DNA of 64,000 bases, from assembly GCA_036320915.1 (NCBI GenBank), contig JAXBDG010000011.1, positions 1,696,501 through 1,760,500 of the forward strand, in the 5' to 3' direction. The notes beneath the pieces are model-generated. The model was not told the origin of the DNA and did not search any database. It worked only from the letters and a program-made list of their open reading frames with translations. Position 1 is the stretch's first letter. The number at the start of each line of letters is the position of its first letter. Position numbers and translations under genes: made by a program. Source of the DNA: Linnemannia elongata. Taxonomy: Eukaryota > Mortierellomycota > Mortierellomycetes > Mortierellales > Mortierellaceae. Of the stretch, positions 33,684 through 42,393 are shown piece by piece.

Positions 33684-35112
33684 GTATTGTTGTCGTATTA
33701 TGGTAGAAGGCGGTTTTGGGCTAATCTACGAATCATATTATCCGATCCTAACACGTATCCCGCTTTTCTTTCGAATATAGAGGAAGTTCTCGCAGCCTGG
33801 GGTTTGGAAGGCAAGGTCATTGCCGCAACAACAGATCAAGGCTCGAATATGAAGAAGTGTCTGTCTCTTTATCAAGAGACGAGTAACGTGGCCTGGATCG
33901 CCTGCGCTGCACATAAAATGCAGTTGTGTATCAGCAAAGCATGGGAAGCATCAGCCACGGTTGCAGCCCTGATCAGCAAGTGTTCGGAAGTGTCCGTTTT
34001 TTTTTAGAACCCACTCGAATGCGATGTCAATCCTGGCAGAGGAGCAGAGGGTCCTATTCGGCAAGAGCTGCAAACTTCTTGCGATGAACCACACTAGATG
34101 GAACTCCAAGTATGTAATGATCACCCGGGTCGTCAAGGTTTCTCCAGCCTTCGAAAAAGCATACCGACGGATGCTTGCAGCCCACAACGACCAACGAGCC
34201 AACGCCCTCTCGCTCAAGAAGCTCATTCCATCCGAAGAAGAGGTCGCTATCCTCAACGAGCTCATTCGACTTCTCCAAGGAGCAGCCAACTTCACCCATT
34301 GGGTAGGCCAACTTGAGAACCCGACCATCTCACAAGTCTATCCCAGGATTGAAGGAATCCTTCCTGCTATCGATACTTTCCTTACCGACGGACCACGAGA
34401 GATGCATCAACAGCTGGAGAAAGAGTTGCGACAAGCATGGAGCTATGAGACTATCCCCGATTCCATGCTGGTGGCCATGTTCCTAACCCCAGCTTATGGA
34501 AAGCTCGACATGTGGAATACGCCGCTCCCCGCCGATGCACGCCTCCCCCCGGGCTTCGAGGTGACAGATATGGTCTTCCGAATGTTGAATGGAAGATGCG
34601 ATCCATCGACGTATTTGTGCAAGGTTAAATACTTGGTCGTTGCAGAGATCATTCGCTTACAGGAGGAGGACGCCCAACGCTCTGCCCAGGACCGTCAGGA
34701 TTCTCAAGTATCGACTCCAAGCCGCCAGAAGAGATTCCATTCCGGGCCCATTCAAACATTGGTCAGACGAAGGATGAATGCCGCCATGATCGTGCAGGAT
34801 TACTGCGAGCAAATAGCGACCGAGGAGAATGATTTTTCCGAATTTGCAGATCTTCCTCTGGATTACTGGAACGAACGGCAGGAAGACCTCGAGGCTGCAT
34901 ATTTAATCCGCGTGGCTCGCGCTTACCTAGGAATCCCAGCCACATCATCTGAATCCGAACGATCGTTCAGTCGTGCCGGACGAATCCTAGCAACCAATAG
35001 GTGCAGGATGCTTCATACAACTTTCCGGAACTTGATGCGCAGTCATAGTTTCAACAAATTCTTCTGTAGATTTCCACATTACTTGAATCCTGGGTATCTT
35101 TATTGGCATTAA
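32051..35112 (+). pseudogene. hAT transposase gene, broken by a frameshift
   Basis: It would cut and join the element ends. Exons: 32051-32263; second exon ending 33640 (start 32395 is phase-compatible, TAG at 32360 is not); third from 33781 after an intron with a run of about 30 T. A BED-like finger (CAIMTDDSC...ESHMNSTH), the RNase H-fold strand TFDGWTSADQRKYLG, TTDQGSNMKKC, CAAHKMQLC, TRWNSKY and the C-terminal dimerisation motif SSESERSFSRAGR are all present. At a run of nine T (33997-34005) the frame hits TAG; a one-base length change there would keep it open. So this copy is either recently dead or the run is misread. Confidence 0.88.
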
Positions 35113-35547
35113 ATCCCTTTCTTTTATAAAGCATTTCAGACGAATGAACGGGTGGCGACTGATATGAGTAAGAGGAAAGTAAACATGAGAGGTGTCGCGT
35201 TGATATAATGGAGATCATTACATGTTAACCACGTAGTGCTTTATTGGTGTATGTGCTGATGCTCTCGCGGGTGTGGATGAGACTGAGGACTTACCAGCGG
35301 GTGAAGAAGGTGGGAGAGTGAGCTGAGTGAGTTGGAAACGAAGCAAGGACAGGAAAAAAAAAGGGAACAACAGTGAGGAAATGCTTTTAGGGAAGGCATT
35401 ACCATTTGGGGAGCGATATTGAAAGGCAAAGCGAAGGCTGATGTGCGTGGACGCAGGTTAAATGTAGCATGGTTTTTACGACGCATACTGGGTGGCAAAA
35501 CAAGCAGTTTAAGCAGAGAGCCAGACAGAAGGATAGGTGTATACAAG

Positions 35548-35640
35548 CAGTGTACACCGGTAGGAGAACCAGTGTACACCGGTAGGAGAACCAGTGTACA
35601 CCGGTAGGAGAACCAGTGTACACCGGAAGGAGAACAGGTG
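35548..35640 (-). repeat. Right subterminal 22-bp tandem repeats of the hAT element
   Basis: Four units of GTGTACACCGGTAGGAGAAC on the plus strand, inverted relative to the left array. The right array has about half as many units as the left. Confidence 0.85.
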
Positions 35641-35905
35641 TGTGACCGTTTATTTAATTTTTTCATCCGGTGGACCATCGCTTCAGTACACCGGTGGCCA
35701 CACCGGAAGGTGGCTGGAGACGCCAATTTTTGCACCTGAAGTTGAGCGGTGTGGTTCACTGCCTGTAACAGTACCAAACCTTTTCTCTTAAGGGGTATTT
35801 ATTTCGTTCTCAATACAGCGCGTCAACCCGGTTAGTGAGTGAAAGGTGATGTCGTCCGTGAGGTTGATGGAATGTGAAAAAGACCGGGATCTGTTTATTC
35901 AGGCA

Positions 35906-35931
35906 CATTCAGGGTATGTATACCCTGAATG
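35906..35931. repeat. Perfect 11-bp inverted repeat
   Basis: CATTCAGGGTA and TACCCTGAATG are exact reverse complements separated by TGTA. It lies between the hAT element and the 3' end of the F-box gene and could be a hairpin or a dimeric binding site. The rest of 35770-36138 holds no gene. Confidence 0.7.
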
Positions 35932-36138
35932 ACCCACGTGACATCAGTATGTATGCCAGTAGCAGTTGGTGGCGCTTTATAGCACAGTGAGCGTTTGTTT
36001 CGTGTTTGATCGTGTAGCTTTTAGTTTCGAGTTTTCAATTAAATAAGTATGTTTTCTATGATTCTATCTCTCTTTTTTGTTAAAAAAAAATCCCTGCTTG
36101 TACTAATCTTTTTAAGCTATGAATACAGTGTCACTGAT

Positions 36139-38328
36139 TTATTTTCCCTTATTTTTGCTTTTCCTTGTCTGTTTCTTTTCACCACCTTTCTTGACTCTGG
36201 CCTTGGTTCCCTTCTTTCGCGTGCAACAGTAAACCTCTTGACGGGACGCGACGATCTGATTTCGTGCCTTCCGGGCTTTTGTTCTTGATGGCGCACTGTT
36301 ATCCTCGTTCACTTTATCTAAACTCTCAGGTTTGATAGGCATTCGGTAATTGCCTCCCAAGCTCGAGAGCGGCCACGGAGGAGAGTAGTTCACCACAGCT
36401 TGATGATACAACACCTCGTCTCCCTTGTCCTCCCCATCATCATCATGCCTTGCTGCATTTCTACTTGGAAACACTGCCTTTCTGCCGGCTCGCATTGCTC
36501 GTCCGGCTCTTCGACTTTGTGGCACACCGGAGAAACGATCCATATCTTGCAAGTCCAGCACAAGATTTTTTTCTGTATAGCCAGCTTTGATGTACACGGA
36601 CTTCATACTTGGCCATTGTGCCATTCGCTTCACCACCCTCCTCACTTCGTCTTCTCTCCGCATGTCATGCAGTTCAAGGTGTTCCAAGTTGGGAAACATG
36701 ACCCGATGTCGATTGTGACCTCGCGGCAAAAAAGATGGAGATCCTGGAACAAACGCTCCAAAGAGTTGCTCAAAGAGTGTTCGATCCCTGTGTTCTGGCA
36801 ACCGGATGTCTTTGAAAGTGAGGCGAGTAAGACAAGGAAATGTCCTCAGAGCGCCTGGACTGATTCCATCCTGTTGTTGATATCCAGTCAGTGATTGTGA
36901 CTCCAACTGTGGTGATGATGACAATTGGTGCCAAAACGTACGCATGTCGAGGTTGAGCACTGCGTTGTAAGTGTCAAAGTGACTCCAACGACGACTATAC
37001 GAATGCCGGCCAGAATACCTGTGCCATTTCCGTTTTCGTCTTGGTCTCTTTACGTAATATAATCCTCCCGTGTACCATTCCTTCTCTAGACCGCCATTGA
37101 ATTCAAGTTCTTGTAACCCAGGTGCGATCCTCAAGATGTGGCCCTGGATCTGGCTTGCCACATAGCCTCCCAGCTTGCAAATCCGCAGTCGTGGCAAGTG
37201 CCATCCTGTGCTGTCGATACGAGGTATGGAATCATCTGGAAAGGGTTCTCCATCAAAAAGATCTGCCAAAAACTGAACGTCGTCAAAAGGGTCGTCTGGT
37301 TCCTGATCATCCAGCAGTTCGAGTTCTTCTAAAAACACCAAATGTTGCAAGGACCGAGAATCCAAGCTTTTGGCATAGGCATCGTGTGCTCGCAAGATCC
37401 GAAGATTCCGAGGAGCTTGCCAAAGATTCAACACTTCATTGCTGTTACTGTTGAGGATCAATGTTTGAAGATTCGGATACATGTCGGAAAGGTATTCTGG
37501 ACAAATGCTGAGGTTGTGGTATTCAATATGCATCTTCCAGACAGGTCGAGGTCGTTGTTCGTCACTGAGTGTTTCATCCGGAGCCACAGCATTCTTCTCT
37601 TCTGTGTTTGGCAGAAGATACGTCAAGGTCCTGGTGCAGCGTCGCCATTCATTGCTGATACGACCCCAGTGATTCGTGACTTTAAGCTCCTGCAATCGAT
37701 CCAGGACCAATGTGCGAATTTTGCTTGGACAAGGTGGGTGGTATGGTTGTTGGTCAACATCGCTGCAAATTTTGAGGTGGCTATCCCCAGAGATGAACTC
37801 GGTAACCATGATCCCATCTGGGTTGTGAGTGTTATCTGGGTCCACGTCATGCCTTTGAATGGCTGCCGGAGGGAACATATTATCTCTCGCCGCGTCTATT
37901 ATGTTATCCCGGGCGGACGTCCAGTCCAGCTGCAATTGCAAATCCACAAAGACATCCCAATGTGCGCCTGGTGGATCAAATTCGACAGTCTTCAACAGCC
38001 CCGGAAATCTGCTTTGGTGATCCTGGATGAATGCGATGGCTTGTTGGATCTGTTCTTGTCCGAGGATGGCATGACAAGGTCGGAGCAAAAGTGTTTGCAA
38101 CTTGCTCAGCCGATCAATGCAGAGGTGCAGAGAAGGCATTCGATCAAACTTGGCGGACACTTTTTCAAACGACTGTGTTCGCTTGAACAGAATGCTGCCG
38201 GCAATATAAAACAGGGCACGATTGACGAGCATGACGTTGAAGAGCGTTCCTTGGTCATAGTTGAGCTCTAGAAAGATCAACTCCCAGCAGTCTGGATCTG
38301 GGATCGGCATATTGAAGTGTTTGGTCAA
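36139..38328 (-). CDS. F-box protein with leucine-rich-repeat-like body
   Basis: Single exon, 729 residues. Residues 8-50 resemble an F-box (IPDPDCWELIFLELNYDQGT, then LFNVMLVNRALFYIAGSILF), which in this family binds Skp1 in SCF ubiquitin ligases. The body has irregular leucine-rich strands (LQTLILNSNSNEVLNLW, LRILRAHDAYAKSL, LEHLELHDM) that would select targets. The C-terminus is basic and low in complexity (KKGGEKKQTRKSKNKGK). Large, varied families of such proteins are known in Mortierellaceae. Its target is unknown. A long antisense open frame at 37342-38271 is a shadow of this gene. Confidence 0.8.
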   Translation of the reverse strand: MTKHFNMPIPDPDCWELIFLELNYDQGTLFNVMLVNRALFYIAGSILFKRTQSFEKVSAKFDRMPSLHLCIDRLSKLQTLLLRPCHAILGQEQIQQAIAFIQDHQSRFPGLLKTVEFDPPGAHWDVFVDLQLQLDWTSARDNIIDAARDNMFPPAAIQRHDVDPDNTHNPDGIMVTEFISGDSHLKICSDVDQQPYHPPCPSKIRTLVLDRLQELKVTNHWGRISNEWRRCTRTLTYLLPNTEEKNAVAPDETLSDEQRPRPVWKMHIEYHNLSICPEYLSDMYPNLQTLILNSNSNEVLNLWQAPRNLRILRAHDAYAKSLDSRSLQHLVFLEELELLDDQEPDDPFDDVQFLADLFDGEPFPDDSIPRIDSTGWHLPRLRICKLGGYVASQIQGHILRIAPGLQELEFNGGLEKEWYTGGLYYVKRPRRKRKWHRYSGRHSYSRRWSHFDTYNAVLNLDMRTFWHQLSSSPQLESQSLTGYQQQDGISPGALRTFPCLTRLTFKDIRLPEHRDRTLFEQLFGAFVPGSPSFLPRGHNRHRVMFPNLEHLELHDMRREDEVRRVVKRMAQWPSMKSVYIKAGYTEKNLVLDLQDMDRFSGVPQSRRAGRAMRAGRKAVFPSRNAARHDDDGEDKGDEVLYHQAVVNYSPPWPLSSLGGNYRMPIKPESLDKVNEDNSAPSRTKARKARNQIVASRQEVYCCTRKKGTKARVKKGGEKKQTRKSKNKGK

Positions 38329-39130
38329 TGGATGGGTGTTTGTTGGCGACTCTTGAGCGAATTGTCGAGAATCTAGAACAGGCCGAGGATGACCTTTTCT
38401 CGATGGCAGGTAAGGTGTGGGAAAGATATCAGATAAGAGGAAAAAGTGCAGGAAGAAAGAGTTCAGGGCAAAGACAGAGTATTATTCAAGTTAGTGGAAG
38501 AGGGACAAACTTAACTAGGTAAGAGCTATACTTATAGGGAAGGGGGTAAGCTGATTGCTAATTTATTCCGAGGGCGCAGACGACTGCGCCTTTTGATCGA
38601 TCATATCAAGAGTCAACCGATCATAACAAGAGTCGACCAGTTACACCATTGGGCGTGACACAAATCTCATGCCGATCGAGGGGATGTGTCTGGAATGTGT
38701 TATTCATAAAGATGAAGAATGTGACAACCACGATGGGTTTACGAGAAGGTGTAATACAGTTGAGAAAGAGAAATGAGGGAAATGGGGAGATAAGGAAGAG
38801 GGAACGAAAGAACGGGAATATTGGTAGGATCCAAAAAAGTGGGAATGTTGTGATCGAAGAAGCGACTGTGTGAGGAGACAAAAATTATGTGAGGACCTAC
38901 CTTTCTGCCCGAAAATGTGGCACTGTTCACTTGCTGCACCAGCTTGTTTCTTCAGCGCCAGTGGGTTCTTCCTGCTTCCCTTTAGTGGAAATACAGGTTA
39001 ACGACATTATTGGTCAGCCAGTATCAATCTTAAAAGCATAAAGAATATTTCAAGGGGCCCAATGTGAAATTTCAAGGGTATGGTAACACAAAAATAAGCT
39101 TCTGACCTCATTAGGATAGGCGCAGTCTAT
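38329..39130. other. Interval without a convincing gene, with a dispersed repeat
   Basis: The repeat at about 38575-38665 shares AAGAGTCGACC iterations and GGGCGTGACAC with 23150-23290. Short open frames on both strands show no recognisable feature. Confidence 0.4.
38575..38665 (+). repeat. Dispersed repeat with AAGAGTCGACC iterations (second block)
   Basis: Same iterated motif and the same terminal GGGCGTGACAC as 23150-23290, same orientation. The two blocks lie about 15 kb apart, on either side of most of the transposon-rich DNA. Confidence 0.55.
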
Positions 39131-39243
39131 GGCCTGCGGCAGCCAAGCGTTCATAGCGACGTTGCTTTTTGATCCTTCGATGTCGGCTCCTCCTATCATA
39201 CTGAAGCAAAATTCAGTAAGCGTTGGATTGTTCACCCACTAAT

Positions 39244-39285
<42 letters not shown>

Positions 39286-39538
39286 GTTTACCCTACTGAT
39301 GAAATGTTGTTGTAATAGTAATTGAACCTAGTACGAGAGGAACCGTTCATTCGGATAATTGGTATTTGGGCCTGCCTGAGCAGGCAATGGCCTGAAGCTA
39401 TCGTCCGATGGGGTATGGCTGAACGCCTCCAAGTCAGAACCCGTGCTTGAACGCGATGATTACCGCCTTTTCCGATTTCTAGTTGAATACGAATACTGTA
39501 GATCTTCGGCTTTAATTGAACGGGGGTATTGTAAGCAG
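39131..39538 (+). pseudogene. 28S rRNA fragment (copy D) with internal deletion
   Basis: Starts at GGCCTGCGGCAGCCAAGCG, the position shared with copies A-C, and includes the sarcin-ricin loop (AGTACGAGAGGAACC). After ATACGAATACTGTAGATCTTC about 130 bp present in copy B are missing, and the match resumes at TTTAATTGAACGGGGG and runs to GTAAGCAG. It then passes directly into the second zinc-finger family copy. Confidence 0.85.
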
Positions 39539-40243
39539 AAGAGCATCAACGAAGCGAAACTTGCAGCGACACATTCAAGGCTGCATGTATAGACGCCCAT
39601 GCGAAAGCATTGAGGGTATCTTGAAGCTCAAGCTTCAAAAAACATGTATATTTAAAAACAAGCACTTTTCTGCCAGAATGTGGCCTGATTCAATTCAACC
39701 TTGATAGATACAGTGTTCATTAAGAATTCCAAAATCTTGGTATGCCAGTGGTATTGAAACCCGATAGATTGCTAACCTTGTTTCTTTACCTTTTCAATTT
39801 TATTTTAGCCTCCAGTCACCTCTAGTTCTTTGATTGCTTCCTCTATTTCTTCTGATTTCTCTGCCTCTTCTATCCTCTCTGTCTCCTCTGATTCTTCTGC
39901 TACTCCTGCCTCATCTACGCCCCTCGAAAATACGCAGGATCAATATCAGTCCATCATATCTCGTTTGGAGAATATACCTACGCAGGTTCAGATGCAGTCT
40001 ATATTATCTATGGTGAGTCGATTGGAGACTCTATCTATGCCGAGTCAGATCCGGATCCTTGTGTCAATGATAGGTAGTTTGGAGGATACGGTTATGTGGT
40101 TGCGCGATGAGATGTCCAGGAATTCAGAATGGACGGAAAGAACTATTGGCATTCATGAGCGGAAGCATTATCGGCAAGTGCCTCTATACTCATCCATTAT
40201 GGCCCTCACTCCCTCACCCCAAAGAATAAACCAGTCAGAATAG
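39539..40243 (+). pseudogene. Degenerate second copy of the zinc-finger family
   Basis: Similarity to the gene at 29341 begins mid-finger (STKRNLQRHIQGC), so the C-x2-C half is missing and replaced by 28S sequence. The splice donor of the intact copy has no clear counterpart, whereas the acceptor TTTTATTTTAG at 39798-39808 is kept. Exon 2 (39809-40243) remains open: a Ser-rich linker, TQDQYQS, an extra helical unit (SMVSRLETLSMPSQIRILVS) and the conserved SRNSEWTERTIGIHER. Retention of that block while the 5' half is lost marks it as the constrained part of the family. Confidence 0.65.
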
Positions 40244-42055
40244 TCATATAAGCTTTGCTGATGTAACAACTAACACACCAAGAGAGCGAATCTACTGAAT
40301 AAATCAAATGTTGAGGATGACAAAAACTTGATACTTTGTATAGTAAGGTTCTTCTGAACTTTCTAATCTACAACAATAGACAACAATGGTATGTGTACTC
40401 AATATTGGATCAGAAAACAACTAAGTGGGACTTAAGGAAATTTATTCCTCAAGTAAAAGCCCAAGAGAGGCATTTGATAGTGAATGGGGCTACGTACTGC
40501 ATAAGGCCATGAATATCCGCGGCCAATTGTCTGGAAAGAAGCTATCAGACAACAACAAGGAGCAGGACGAAGGCGCCAAGTCCATAAGAAAGGCGAAAAG
40601 GAGAAAGCTACCAAGGAAGCTGCCGCTGAGCCTACCAATCCTTCGGCGACATCAGTCAGGACAGAGGATCCCGTTGAGTTCCTCACGACTCCTACAAATC
40701 AGGCCGAGTGTTCCGTCCGCGCTGCCAACCAGGTCCCATAAAACAGAGTACCACGACATGTCTTGTCCTCCAGTTTCTTCGCGCTGTGCCTACTTCCTTG
40801 CTGTATACTTTTCAATTTTCATTTCGCATCACAATGTATTTCCCTCGTTGGTTATATTTTCCCACCTGCCTATAGCTTTCCTTTTGCGTTGTCTTGCTTG
40901 TACTTCTTTCCTCCTTCATTCAGATAGTCTCTCGCGCTTTTTAATTCCCTTTCCTCTTTTATCTATTGCAATAATATCAAATTGAGGCAACCGCCGACAA
41001 GGTCAATTGCCTTGGACAATGTCTACCACAGCCAAATATGTAGAATAAAGTATTATGTATTGCAACAACAGAAATGACAGATGTCTAAAGTGCGCTACAG
41101 AGCAGACTGACAAGGCTGACGTTGTTGTACCCTTTCACCATGGTTCCATGAGTATGAAGTTAGGTGTATCAACAACCTTGGTAGAGCCTTTTCGACTTTG
41201 AGTGCATTAAAAACCACGGTCTTGGGGTGCTTCGACAACAGGCTTAGGTGGCTCCAGAGCTGTTTCAACAACGGTCTCAACAACCGCCGGTTGTGGCTTG
41301 TGGGCAACAACGGTAGAAGTCGTTAAAGTCTCAACCACTTGCTCAGGGATCTCTAAACCTACTAAAAGCTTGATGGGCTCAACGCCTTCGGTCACGACCT
41401 TGGGCTCGACGGCCGTTGTCTTGGTCATCGTTGTCACAGTCTCGACGGCCTCGAGCTCCGGAACTATAGTAGCGGCCGTTGTGGTGACCTTAAGCGCTTT
41501 CTTGTTCAGCTAGGGCATCTTGAGGTTTTTTATCTTGAGAGCTTTGATTTTAGGGGCTTTGATTTTTGGGATCGTGACCTTGGGTAACTTGATGTCATTG
41601 CCCTGGACAGGCTGAGTAGGGATCATAGGTCGAGGGGCGCTGGCGATCTTGAGTGCCGAGGTCGACATGAGCTCGGCTGCGATGCAAGGGATCACTGAGT
41701 AGGAGCATTCAAGGGGCTGAGATAATCGACATAGTCCTCAGTGACCACCAAGACGGAGCGTTTCGCGAGGACTGTTTCAGGAGCATCGATGTCATCCTCC
41801 GTCGCCATGAAAATAGGTTCCGGCACCTCAGGGATCTCGGACTTCTTGACGTCATTCCTCTAACATGGTCAACAGAGGGGGAGTGGCAACCACAGGCAGG
41901 GATAGCTTCTTGAAATCCTCCTCCGTGCTACGCAAGGCCGGCATAGAGTGAGTGCACTTGCAGACGGTCCTCGTGACTAACAGAAGCAGCGTCTTCTTTT
42001 CCGTAACTTCCATCTGTCAGTGTCCAATCTACAGGGTTTTTGTTCTTTTCATCCC

Positions 42056-42099
<44 letters not shown>

Positions 42100-42393
42100 T
42101 GGATGGCGTTAGTGAAAGTAAGTCAAAAAGAAATAGTCAAGCAAATATGAAAGAAAGAAACAAAAGAGCATTCTAAAAAATTGACGCGTCGTCACCAGTG
42201 ATCTATCATTCTTTCCGCCTTCCCCTTGATCCTAGGATCAGTACCACCGTGTCTACTTCTCCCCTGAAAAGAAAAAAGAGTATCGATGCATTGCCCTGTC
42301 GCAAAGAACCAAAAAACAAACACATACGCAATTTTCACCATCAAAACTCATCACCGTCTACCATCTGTTTATTTGGAACGACAAGCAAAAAGA
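40244..42393. other. Interval with decayed coding remnants
   Basis: On the plus strand 40425-40740, pieces of lysine- and alanine-rich protein-like sequence (KGEKEKATKEAAAEP, SVRTEDPVEFLTTP) lie in different frames. On the minus strand 41990-41207, Val/Thr/Pro/Lys-rich frames (KLPKVTIPKIKAPKIKALKI, TTAVEPKVVTEGVEPIKLLV) are interrupted by an in-frame stop at 41512-41510 and a frame change near 41700. These look like remnants of one or two low-complexity genes. A run of about 36 T lies at 42062-42098. Confidence 0.35.

Larger units (their letters stand above)
31573..35761 (+). mobile_element. hAT-family DNA transposon, 4189 bp
   Basis: The element starts CAGTGAACC and ends GGTTCACTG, with about 132 bp of identical terminal inverted repeat (31573-31704 against 35761-35630) and near-identity further in. 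A perfect 8-bp duplication, CCTGTAAC, flanks it at 31565-31572 and 35762-35769; 8 bp is the hAT hallmark. Arrays of a 22-bp motif lie just inside both ends. One transposase gene fills the interior. Perfect duplication and inverted repeats point to recent movement. Confidence 0.95.

Noticed and set aside
37342..38271. About 300-codon open frame opposite the F-box gene
   Set aside because: It mirrors codon use of the 729-residue gene and shows no independent domain.
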